Assembly: GCF_003172935.1 (NCBI RefSeq)
Contig: NZ_QGKS01000235.1
Coordinates: forward strand, 1-64,000
Direction of reading: 5' to 3'
Length of the DNA stretch: 64,000 bases
Source: Micromonospora sicca
Lineage (GTDB): Bacteria; Actinomycetota; Actinomycetes; Mycobacteriales; Micromonosporaceae
The notes under the pieces are model-generated. The model was not told the origin of the DNA. It saw only the letters and a list, made by a program, of their open reading frames with translations, and ran no database searches. This document shows, one piece after another, positions 42,143-51,600 of the stretch; positions within the stretch are counted from its first letter, which is position 1, and every line of letters starts with the position of its first letter. The translations under genes were made by a program, and so were the position numbers.

Positions 42143-44515
42143 TCAGCCGGTGGCCGCCGTCGCGGTGAACAACAGTTCGGCGACGCTGCCAGCGAAGTCG
42201 GGCAGCATGTGGGCAGCTAGCACCCAGGCTTCCGGGTTGTCGTCCACCGTGGACTCTATTGCGAGCCTTAGTGCGGCCAGCCCTTCCTGCTGGCCCTCGT
42301 CCTTAACGAGTGTCAGCATCGTTAGCGCCTGGGCCGCCGGACGCCCGTGGGCGAACACGTCCGACCAGCTCAACTGGCCGGCCGCGATGAGCTTTGGCAC
42401 CGCCTCGCGGTCGACCGGGATCTGGGCGAGCAGATCGGCTGGCGGCTCGCCGCGGTTCAGCCCGGCCTCGAGCGTTGTGGCGAACGCAGTACGGAACCAC
42501 TGCGGGCATCCCGGCCTGGTACACAGGGCCGCGAGAATGTCGTCGGGGAACGGCCGCTCGGCGTGCTCGTCGCGGATGGCCTTCCAGTTCCAGTCGTGGG
42601 TCTCCCGCAGGGAAGCCGAGCTCGGGCTCGTTACGCCGTGCAGGAGGGCGAGCTGCGCGGCGACCGTCTCGCCGCGTGTCACCTCGTCTTCCAGCCGGCT
42701 GAGCATCTCGGGCTCCGGTCCGGCGACGCGCTTGATCACGGCCGCGGACAGCAACCGGCCCTGGAAGGTGGCCGGCCCGTTGGTGACGGCGAGCAGCTTG
42801 TCGACTGCGGCGCGGCCGTGCCGCCGCCAGAGGTTCACCACCAGCCGCAGCTGCGGGATCTCGCCGTAGACTAGCCGGTATCGCGGGATGTGTAGCTGCA
42901 GGTCGAGGTCGACACAGTCGATCGCGTCGCGGGCGTGGTACGGCGACAGTCCGCTGCCGCCCCGGTACGCCAGGAGGTGTTCACGCAACGCCGGATCGAG
43001 GGGGAGCGACCCGGTGTTTCCGAAGGGTCGCTGTGACAGGATCCGCTTCCGCAGGTGCCAGCTGAGGTTGGTGGCCCGGAACAGCTGGTTGTTGACCACC
43101 GGGTCGTCGCAGGTGGCGAGCCGGTCAATGGCGGCCGCGTCGAGGTCGCGCCGGGTGGACAGGGACCGGCGCAGGGCGGGGTTGGGGCTGGCGAGCGCCG
43201 CGTCGAGCCACTCGTCGCGCCACTGGCCGCGGCTGAGCAGGTCGAAGATCGTGTGGTCGTCGACGTGGTCGAACAGGGCGAGGTGGGTGTCGGTCGGTGC
43301 GGCGTCGAGGAGGGCGAGGAACGCCGCCCGTATCCCGTTGACCGTCTTGCGCTCGCAGACATCGGGGATCGGCTTCGCGTCGGGCCACGCCGTCGGCGGC
43401 CGTCCGGTGGGCTCCTCGGTCAGGAGGTCCACGCTGGACCCTCGGTGGCCCTTCAACCGGGCACGTAGCACCCGCCATCGGTCCGCATCGGCACCGAGCC
43501 GGTCGGCCACCAGCGTCCGCAGCTCCTCGAGAACAACCCGGTGCCGGTGCAGCGCCTCGAGCACCACAGGTGCGGGGGAAGCCCGGAGCAGTGCGTCGGC
43601 AGGCAGCCCGGCCTTGACCGCCTCGTCGGCCCGCCGTTTTGCGACCGCGGTGGTGTGCCGGGCCGGCAGCGGTGCCGCGAGCAGAAGAACACTGTGACGG
43701 GCGGCCGTGACGACAGCGAGCGGATGGGTGGCGAACAGCGCTAGATGCACGTCTTCCGGGCAGTCCGGCCGCCGCGCTAGCAGGATCGTCGCCTCCTCTC
43801 TGAATGGCTCGGAACCGTGGGCGGCGAGGATCTGGTCCCAGTCAAGCTCCGACCTCAGGCCCAGCTGGTCGACGTCCGCCTGGTCGCGCAGCTCCTCGAT
43901 CGCACCGGCCGTTCCCTCGGCCTCGGCGACCAGCCGCGCCAGCGACGCACGGTCGATACCCAACGACGTCCCGGCCCGCTCGGCAATGGAAAGCAGCACC
44001 GGATCGTCGAGCGATGCGCCCGCGTCTACAACGGACAGCAAGCCGCGGAGCAGCTCGGCCCGCGTCAGCTCCTTGCCCGAAACCGCGAACGCGTGGGTGA
44101 TCAGGCCAGGGAACGGGCTGACCACCGTCGCCCGCACCTGGTCGGGTTTCGTCACGGTGAGCATCGTGGTGACAAGGCCGGCCCAGGCGGGATCGTCGGG
44201 CCGCCCGGCGGCGAACACCGCGCGCCGGTCGCGCAGTCCCCAGAAGGAGATCGCGCGGCTGGCCACCTCGGCGTTGCCGGTCGCGGCGAGCCGCTGACGC
44301 AGGTCGGCGTGCCGGTCGGCGGTCGGATCGACAGAGCGGGCCATGGCCTCGATCAACTGCGGCCGCCCCGACGCCAGCATCGCGTCGAACAGTTCGGCCG
44401 GAAGCTGGGGAGCGGACCGGGCGACCTCGTCGAGCCGGTCGCCCAGCGCCGACACCAGGCGCTGCCACGGCTGCTGCCCCGCCGCGCGCAGCAGCCAGAC
44501 GAGCGGTGCGGCCAT
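42143..44515 (-). CDS. Large alpha-repeat protein, third gene of the VWA-AAA operon
   Basis: 790 residues from ATG 44515, which overlaps the AAA gene stop (ATGA). It has no enzymatic motif. Repeated helical units include PALRRSLSTRRDLDAAAIDR, LATCDDPVVNNQLF, EEATILLARRPDCPEDVHLA and LFATHPLAVVTAARHSVL, the 'bad-day/next-helix' rhythm of leucine-rich-variant or HEAT-like repeats. Such a protein would be a scaffold or substrate-recognition arm for the AAA/VWA pair. Translational coupling implies fixed stoichiometry. Function unknown; the system is discussed in the findings. Confidence 0.8.
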   Translation of the reverse strand: MAAPLVWLLRAAGQQPWQRLVSALGDRLDEVARSAPQLPAELFDAMLASGRPQLIEAMARSVDPTADRHADLRQRLAATGNAEVASRAISFWGLRDRRAVFAAGRPDDPAWAGLVTTMLTVTKPDQVRATVVSPFPGLITHAFAVSGKELTRAELLRGLLSVVDAGASLDDPVLLSIAERAGTSLGIDRASLARLVAEAEGTAGAIEELRDQADVDQLGLRSELDWDQILAAHGSEPFREEATILLARRPDCPEDVHLALFATHPLAVVTAARHSVLLLAAPLPARHTTAVAKRRADEAVKAGLPADALLRASPAPVVLEALHRHRVVLEELRTLVADRLGADADRWRVLRARLKGHRGSSVDLLTEEPTGRPPTAWPDAKPIPDVCERKTVNGIRAAFLALLDAAPTDTHLALFDHVDDHTIFDLLSRGQWRDEWLDAALASPNPALRRSLSTRRDLDAAAIDRLATCDDPVVNNQLFRATNLSWHLRKRILSQRPFGNTGSLPLDPALREHLLAYRGGSGLSPYHARDAIDCVDLDLQLHIPRYRLVYGEIPQLRLVVNLWRRHGRAAVDKLLAVTNGPATFQGRLLSAAVIKRVAGPEPEMLSRLEDEVTRGETVAAQLALLHGVTSPSSASLRETHDWNWKAIRDEHAERPFPDDILAALCTRPGCPQWFRTAFATTLEAGLNRGEPPADLLAQIPVDREAVPKLIAAGQLSWSDVFAHGRPAAQALTMLTLVKDEGQQEGLAALRLAIESTVDDNPEAWVLAAHMLPDFAGSVAELLFTATAATG

Positions 44516-46374
44516 CAGCCGGCCTGCAATCGGGCCATGCGCGCCACGGCCTCGACCCACACCTGTTGCTTCTCGGGCACCTGCCCGACCAGGTAGGTGG
44601 CCCGCAGCTTCGGGGGCAGGTACCGCAGCAGGCGGGCCACGACGTCGAGGTGTTCGCGCAGCTGCGACGCCTCGGCGTTGGCGAGGATCTGGTGCACCAG
44701 GTCGGAGTCGCCGGTACCCTCGGTACTCTGCTCCGCTGCCGCGCGCAGGCGCTTCTCCCACAGGTCGACCTCGGCTGCGAGGTCACCCAGGCCGGTGGAC
44801 GGCCGCCCCTCCAGCCGAGCCTCCAGGCCGGTCAGCGGCACCGGGGCGAACTCGCCGTCGCCGAGGTAGATCAGCGCCGACTGCAGCGGCAGCTTCTGGC
44901 AGTGCAGCTTGATCAGCCGCTCCAGGGTGCGCTTGCTGACCCAGGCCCGGCCCTCATCGTCGATGTCGTTCTTCCACCACTCCAGGACCACCTCGGCGGT
45001 AGGCCCGTAGGTGTCGACCAGCCACTGGTTGGCGGGGATGTCGTCGGGCGCGACCTCGTAGCTGATCGTGAACCGGCTGGCCTGGGCCAGGTTGTTACTG
45101 GCCACGAGGAGCTTGCGGCCGAGGTGGTACGGCGGGTTCTGCAACGCCACCTGGGCGCGCAGGCCGTCGATGGGCCGCCCGGCCAGCGTCCACTCCTGGG
45201 TCACCTCCATCAACTTCGCGAAGGTCGCCTTGTCTTTCGGCCGGTTGTACTCGTCCCACACCAGCACCTTCGGCTCGTCGCCGAGCAAGCTGCGGGTGAG
45301 CAGCGAGCTCAGGGTGCCGTCGGCCACCGGAACCGGGACGCACAGATCCTCGATGTTCGTGACCGGCAGGGAGAAATATACCGGCTCGCGGCCGATCTCC
45401 TCCCGCACTACGTGCCGGGTGATTTCCGTCTTGCCGCAGCCGGGCGGGCCCTGCAGCAGCACCGCCCACCGGCGCCGGATCGCCGCGCGGAGGATGCGCC
45501 GCACCGGGTCGGCGACGCTGGCCCGGTTGGGCACGCCGAGCGCCCGGGCGAACTGGTCGAGGATGTCGTCAGTGCGGTCGGGCCCGGGGGAGCCGTCGGC
45601 GCGCTGATCGGCGAGCACCAGCCGAGTGCCGTTGACCAGCGGCAGCCCCCACCGCACCGGAAAGTCCTCGATGGCGCAGTCGATGATGTGCTGAACCGTG
45701 CGCGGCGACAGCAGGCGCCGCAGGTGCGGGCTCAGCCGCGCCCAGGCCAGGAACAAGTCGGACAGGTCACGGCCGGGGTACCGCTCGGACAGGTGCCGCC
45801 GCCACGACGTGTCGTTGGCGCCGACGCGGATGGTGGCCATCCGGTCGAGTACGGCCAGGTCGTTGCGGCGGGTGCCGACCTCCGAGGCCGACTCGTTGTC
45901 GGTGAGGAAGACGCCCACGCAGCCGAGCGCGCGCAGGTCGTGCTCACCGAGCGTCCAATTGCAGGCGACCTGCATGAGCTGCGATTGGATCGTGTCGCCC
46001 GCCTGCAGCGAGTCGTCGATCACCAGCACGAACTTCCGCGGGTGCGACAGCTGGTCCAGAATTAGCTGTTGCAGCGCCAGCTCACCGGTGCGCGGGTCGC
46101 GCACGGGTGCGTTCACCAGTAGGTCGTCGGGCGTGAGGTTGGCCGCGGGAACCAGCACCACGTCGATGCCTGGGTACCGCTTCGGGATGTAGCTCAGGAA
46201 CGTCGACGTCTTCCCGATGCCGTGGTCGCCGAACACCTGCCCGGTCTGCCCGGCCGCGATCATTCCGTCGATGAACCGCTCCAGAGCTGAAGGTTCATCG
46301 GGCGCGGCCTTCGTGCGTGGCTCACGCTTGTCGCGCGGCTCAATCTGGACGCGCGTGCGCCGGGCCGCCGCCAT
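44515..46374 (-). CDS. Double-AAA MoxR-like ATPase
   Basis: 619 residues. Two nucleotide-binding modules: the first has Walker A GDHGIGKTSTFLSYIP (about residue 47) and Walker B FVLVIDDSLQAGD. The second has Walker A LLQGPPGCGKTEITRHV (about residue 310), Walker B PKVLVWDEYNRPKDKATFAK and sensor LLVASNNLA. MoxR-type ATPases usually have one such module and partner with VWA proteins, so two in tandem is uncommon. Start ATG 46374 and stop both overlap neighbours (ATGA), fixing it as the middle gene of a three-gene operon. Confidence 0.88.
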   Translation of the reverse strand: MAAARRTRVQIEPRDKREPRTKAAPDEPSALERFIDGMIAAGQTGQVFGDHGIGKTSTFLSYIPKRYPGIDVVLVPAANLTPDDLLVNAPVRDPRTGELALQQLILDQLSHPRKFVLVIDDSLQAGDTIQSQLMQVACNWTLGEHDLRALGCVGVFLTDNESASEVGTRRNDLAVLDRMATIRVGANDTSWRRHLSERYPGRDLSDLFLAWARLSPHLRRLLSPRTVQHIIDCAIEDFPVRWGLPLVNGTRLVLADQRADGSPGPDRTDDILDQFARALGVPNRASVADPVRRILRAAIRRRWAVLLQGPPGCGKTEITRHVVREEIGREPVYFSLPVTNIEDLCVPVPVADGTLSSLLTRSLLGDEPKVLVWDEYNRPKDKATFAKLMEVTQEWTLAGRPIDGLRAQVALQNPPYHLGRKLLVASNNLAQASRFTISYEVAPDDIPANQWLVDTYGPTAEVVLEWWKNDIDDEGRAWVSKRTLERLIKLHCQKLPLQSALIYLGDGEFAPVPLTGLEARLEGRPSTGLGDLAAEVDLWEKRLRAAAEQSTEGTGDSDLVHQILANAEASQLREHLDVVARLLRYLPPKLRATYLVGQVPEKQQVWVEAVARMARLQAG

Positions 46375-47774
46375 CAGCGCTCTCCCGTCTGGACGCGGTG
46401 GCAGGCCATCGGCGGATCGGCCCGCTCCGGCCAGGTGTCGCCGCCATCCGTGATCAGCCAGATCCACTTTTCCGGCTCACGGGGTTTCACCGGCGCCGCG
46501 TGCCCGTCGGTCACCATGATCACGGCGTCGGGGCTCCCCTCCACCTCCCGGTCGCCGACCTTGAGCCGCCCTTCGGCGTAGTCGACGACGTTCTGGAAGT
46601 TGGTTCCGCCGCCGCCCAGCACGCGTTCGCCCGGCTTGAACGGCATCACCTCGCCGTCGAAGCTCAGCCACTGCGCGTTGACCCCGTCGGTCTGCCCGAC
46701 GAGCCTGGTCAACCACTCGACCACGTGGTCGGGCATCGACCCGGAGGTGTCGAACGCCACCAACACGAGCTTCTCCCGCTCCATTCCCCGCCGCAGCAGC
46801 ATCGGCTCGTGACCCAGCGACAACAGCACCGCGCCGAGCTTCTTCGGGTAGACCAGCCGCTCGCCGTCGCGTAGTCGCGACGCGAGCACGTCGACCAGCC
46901 AGCGCTTCCACCAGTCGACCCGGCGGGTCTTCGGCGTCTCGCCGCGCAGCGCGGCCAGCCCGAGTAACCCCCAGATCGCCTCTAGCCGGTCGTCGGCGCC
47001 GCCGCACCGGGCGGCCAGGTCGAGTAGTTCCTGCCGGGCCGCCGCGTTTCCCGCGTGCGCGCGCCGGGCCACCTCGGCCAGGACCTCGGCGACGACCTTC
47101 GCCACCGTGTCGTCGTCGAGCGGGATCTCACCGTCGGCGCCGAGGCCCAGGCTCAGCAGCAGGTGCAGGCACGGCACCGGACGCACGATCGGCTCGGCCA
47201 TCCGCCGCAGCTCGCTGTAGACGCCGAAGTCGGTCTCTACGAACTGGTTGTAGTTGAGCGGATCGAGGCCCTGCCCGGCCAGGTCGTCCCGGTACCGCTC
47301 GTACACCTCGCGCGGATCGATCCCGACCGGCTCACCGGCCCGCGTCGGCAGCCGCTGGACACCCAACCGCCGCATCGCGACGTGGTTGACGGTGACCTCG
47401 GTGGCGATGGTGAACACCGGATCGGCGCGCAGTTCCGGCTCGGTGTGCAGGTGCCGCTGGATGAGGTGCCGCGCCTCGTGGAACAGGACGAACTTGACCC
47501 CGTCGAGCCCGATGTCGACGAAGAACTCCGGGTTGAACAGGAGTGAGCATACGCCGTCACCCGTGGCCGTGACCGCCGCGGTCTCGACCGCGGTGGTGGG
47601 AATGTGGTGGTGACACTTCGTGTAGAGCCATGACCCGATGACGCTGTTGCCCACGCCGAAGTCGAACAGAGCGGCCTCCTTGAGCCGCGCCGCCTCCGCC
47701 GTCGTCTCCTCGTCGGCGTCGTTGAGCGCCCGCAGCCGCCGCCGGTCGGCCAGGTCGACGAAGAAGGCTCTCAC
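46374..47774 (-). CDS. DUF2201-type putative metallopeptidase with VWA-like domain
   Basis: 466 residues from GTG 47774. The N-terminal part carries an intact zinc-protease motif, VKFVLFHEARHLIQRHLH (HExxH), and a downstream TIATEVTVNHVAMRRLG that could supply a third ligand. The C-terminal VWA-like domain has LVLVAFDTSGSMPDHVVEWL (MIDAS), LGGGGTNFQNVVDYAEG and VIMVTDGHAAPV. The DUF2201 architecture is known next to MoxR ATPases but its role is not settled. It is the first gene of the operon, with ATGA overlap to the AAA gene. The 47775-48118 stretch upstream should hold the promoter; no box was named. Confidence 0.88.
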   Translation of the reverse strand: MRAFFVDLADRRRLRALNDADEETTAEAARLKEAALFDFGVGNSVIGSWLYTKCHHHIPTTAVETAAVTATGDGVCSLLFNPEFFVDIGLDGVKFVLFHEARHLIQRHLHTEPELRADPVFTIATEVTVNHVAMRRLGVQRLPTRAGEPVGIDPREVYERYRDDLAGQGLDPLNYNQFVETDFGVYSELRRMAEPIVRPVPCLHLLLSLGLGADGEIPLDDDTVAKVVAEVLAEVARRAHAGNAAARQELLDLAARCGGADDRLEAIWGLLGLAALRGETPKTRRVDWWKRWLVDVLASRLRDGERLVYPKKLGAVLLSLGHEPMLLRRGMEREKLVLVAFDTSGSMPDHVVEWLTRLVGQTDGVNAQWLSFDGEVMPFKPGERVLGGGGTNFQNVVDYAEGRLKVGDREVEGSPDAVIMVTDGHAAPVKPREPEKWIWLITDGGDTWPERADPPMACHRVQTGER

Positions 47775-48635
47775 GTCGGGAACCCTACTACTCCAACATC
47801 ACTTTTCCTTCCGCCGGCCGCCATGCACAAACGATCCGGTCCGCAACCGTCCTCATGCGACAGCGACGTATATAGGTAATGTCCACACCCTGCTAACCGA
47901 AGCCATTCAACGACGTGCCACCGCCATGAACCCAAAGGCGCACCGTTGTGCACCTGGCCCGCGTTGAGCGTGCTGCCGTGGTTGCCGCCGTGGTGATGAG
48001 CCCGCGATGGCCCCGGCGAACGGCCCTCCGGTCGGGTCGTCATGTCGCCGTTGGGGTGGTCCGCGCCGGACCGCAGTGGCGGGGTGCGGTGGGGCGTAGA
48101 CGTACCCCGAGGTCCCTCGTTTACCCCCCGAAAACCCTGGCGTGACGCTGACAGTCAGTGACAAGAGGAGACCAGTCCTACCGGTATCTGCGCAGCTCAA
48201 CGCCAACTTGCGGCAAGCAATGACAAGGCCGGGATGACTGCGGTCCGTAACAAGGGGTTTTGGCAAGCAATGACAAACGCTGAAGGAGGCTTGACAAGCG
48301 GTTCTTCTGGGTTCAAGTCTCCTCGTTCCCCATAAGGGCTGCCCGGGCAACGACCCTGCAGTCACGGTAGCCGATACGTGCAGGAGGAGTGAAACAGGAG
48401 TTTGGAGCCTGGGCACCTCGCCGGGCTGTGCGGGGTGGCCCAAAGCCTTCAAGCTGCCGGGGGATCCTCACAAGCCCTCGGAACGGTGACACGGTCTTGC
48501 TGCAGGCGAGGTGTCTGTCGTACGCACGCCGTAGCGTCAGTTCGTCCATCGGCTCGTCGATGGTCTCCGGTCGCGTCGCACCGACGTCTTGGCCCCCCGA
48601 ACCGTGTCAATCAGGAAGATCGAGGCAGGAAAGCA
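47775..48635. other. Gene-free 860 bases with att-like repeat copy B
   Basis: Contains the second att-like repeat (48119-48332) and must hold promoters for the leftward three-gene operon and the rightward gene at 48636. Long open frames crossing it lack domain signal. Confidence 0.5.
48119..48332. repeat. About 215-bp direct repeat, copy B (att-like)
   Basis: Starts GTTTACCCCCCGAAAACCCT and carries the boxes GTGACAAGAG, ATGACAAGG, TAACAAGGG, ATGACAAAC and TTGACAAGC. It ends GGGTTCAAGTCTCCTCGTTC plus CCCA. It matches copy A along its length with roughly a quarter of positions differing. The two copies bracket 7.5 kb containing the transposase and the three-gene operon. Confidence 0.8.
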
Positions 48636-51600
48636 GTGGAACCAACCGTCTCCGCCGGGCTGATCAAGGCACTCGGCTCTGCAGCCGCGCCCGTCTCCCG
48701 CCTGATCAGCCGACGCACGGTGCGCTTGCGGGTCGCATGGACGGTGGGACGGCAGGCCCGGAAGAAGGGCATTTGCGTGAAGACTCGTGAGCTGCGCAAG
48801 TGGATGGTCTTGCCGGAGGTGCAGAGCCAGTTGGCCCGGGGTGGCGCCGCGGTAGCCGACGAGGTCCTCGACGGTCTGGCCGCTCTGCTGGGCGGCAGCG
48901 GCGACCAGCGGCGATCCGATGCCGAGCAGGTCCTCGTTCTTGTTCTGGCCGCCTTCGTACGCGCACACGACCCGGCCACCGCGTCCGCCATCGCCGGGGA
49001 GTGGCAGGCAGAACACACCCGTGCCGCGGCGTCGTCTACTCGTGCTGCGGTGGAGGACAACACCCGCTCTATCCTGAGCCGGATGTCGGCCACCAACGTG
49101 TTCGGCGACCAGGTCACCATGCTCCAGCCGTGGCGCCGCGATCGGGCGATCGAGATCCGCGACTTCTGGCCGGACGTGGAGAAGCTGGTACAGGTCATCG
49201 TCACGGCCGATGACCGCGGCGCCGTCCTGCGGCAGTGGTGCGAGCAGCCCCCGGACTGGTTCGCTGATGCACCCGTGGAGGTGATCTGCTGGCTGGCCGA
49301 ACTCGCCTCGGACTACAGCCAGAACCCGACGGCGGCCCGCCTGTTCGGGATCGCCGTGGAGCGTGGAGCTTACCCGGCCGGCTACTGGAAGGCCCGGCAG
49401 GCGATGTGCCTGCCGGAAGACGCCTCCGCGGACGCCGGCGAGATCCTCGTCGGTGCAGCCCGGGAACACACGCTCGCGCAAGGGCTGCTGTTCGTCCACC
49501 GCGAGGACTGGGATCAGGCCATCGACGTCCTGTCCGCGTGGCTGACGTCGTCGCACGCCGATGAGGCGATGCGGCTGCAACTGCTGGCGCGGCTTCACGC
49601 TCGAGCCGGCGACATCAACCGGGGAGTCAAGTTCGCGCTCGCCGCTGCCGACATCGAGGGCGCGAGCGGATCAGCGCTGTACGCCGCTGAGTTGCTGCTG
49701 TACCGGGCGCGGTACGGGGAGACCGTGAACAGGCTGGCCGACACCGAACGGGCTGCCGCGCTGGCGATCAAGGCCCGTAACGTCCGTCGGTCGTGGCACG
49801 GCGACAGCGTCGCGGCGATCCGAGTCGCGGTCAAGGCGTACGTGCTCGGCGGCAAGGTGGCGCAGGCACGGACGCTCATTGAGCAGCAGCCGGACGGTGA
49901 CGCCTGGCCGCAGGAGGTCACGGACCCCCGGCTGCGGCGAGAGCAGGCAGAACTGCTCGCCGCCACCGGCGAGTACGACCGGGCCCGGGCATTGGCCGCC
50001 GAACTGGACATCCCATTCGTTGTCGCGGAGATCGAAGCCGTGGAGCTGACCGGCACCGCCGAGAACGCGGTCGCCGCTGCGGCGTGGCAGTCGGCGCTGG
50101 CGGCCGCGGAGTCCAGCGCCGACTTTCTGGTAGCGGTCCGAGGGCTGGCCCAGGTCGGTGGCGAGCTTCCGGATCTTGCCGAGGTCGAGCAGGAACATCC
50201 CGAGCTCGTCCGCGAAATCCGGACTGTTCAGCGCGCCATGGGCGCGCAGGGGGGCACCATTGAGGCTCTGCGGGCCGGCGCCACCGACTACTTCGCACTC
50301 GCGGTGTTGCTCGCGGAGCGGTACGGGCAGGACGGGGAGCACCTGCTGGCCGCCGAGGTGCTCCAGGAAGCCGCGTACCGGTGGAACGACCCCGGCCTGA
50401 TGCTGACCTCGGCGCGTCATCTGCGGGCCGCCGGTGATCCGGAAGCCGCGAAACGGGCTGCCGAACGCGCGCTGACCATGGGCGGAGCCGAGTGGGCCGG
50501 ACAGTTCGATACGCGGGCGTTGATATTCGAAATCCACACCGACGAGGGCTCGTGGGACCTGGCGATCGAGCAGGCCCGCAACCTGGTGACGCTCGACCCC
50601 GACGCCGCGAACGCCCGCTGGGCGCTCGTGCACGCGTTGGTTCGGCGCGGCGACAGCGACGGTGCGTGGAACGCCCTCACCCCCGACGGCGATCCGGTCG
50701 CCCCCCGGGACCGTCACGACGCCATGACCTGGATCGGCCTGTTGGCCCGCCGCGACACCAGCACACAGTTCGTGCCTCGCGCACTATCCACCATGGCCCG
50801 ATGGCCGGACGACGAGCAGCTGCTGGGCGTCTTCATCGCCCAGATTTTCTTCGGCCTGCGACAGCAGGAGCTCTCGACGACCGACGAGGACATCGCCGCG
50901 CTGCATACGGCCATGTTCGACTACACCGAACGCTTCCCCGAAAGCACGGTGTTCCGCCGGATGCCGGTCTCGGAGGACGACCCGCTCGGATCCCTCGCGC
51001 CCGACCTTCGCGCACGTTACGAGTCACTCAGCGAAGCCATCGAGGAACTCGACAAGGCGAAGCTGCCGCTAGGCATGCTGGCCACCGTCTTCGATTCCTC
51101 CTACACGGAGGCGTCGCTGAAGCGCGGCACGGGCTTCGTCAATGCCCATGCCCCGGCAGGAGAGATGCACGGCAGGGCCGCGGCTGCAGCGGCCTGGAAC
51201 AAGGTGGCCGTAATCGATGTCACTGCAGCTCACACTTTGGCCCTGCTCGACCCGCACCTGCGTTCGCAGCTCATCTCGGGTTTCGCCCAGCTTCGCGCAA
51301 CCGATGAGACCTACCGCGATGCGGTCCGGGGGCAGGAGTCCCTCGGCTTGCGTTCGACCATGTCCACGGGATGGGATCCTGACGCTGGGCGGCCGACCGT
51401 CACGGTGATCGAGCAGTCCGTCGCCGACTCGCTCGCCGAGCAGGCCACGACGGTATGCTCGATTCTGCACCAGGCAGCACGCCGTCCGTGGACCAGGTTC
51501 ACGACGTTCCCCGACGCCGACCGGAAGTTCGAGTGGCTGTCGTCGCTCGACATGGCGGCTGCTGAACACATCCCGTTCTGGTGCGACGATCACCGTCTGC

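Noticed and set aside
48402-48635. N-terminal extension of the 1,203-residue PIN-like protein
   Set aside because: The extension overlaps the promoter/repeat region, has no domain character, and GTG 48636 has a good ribosome-binding site.
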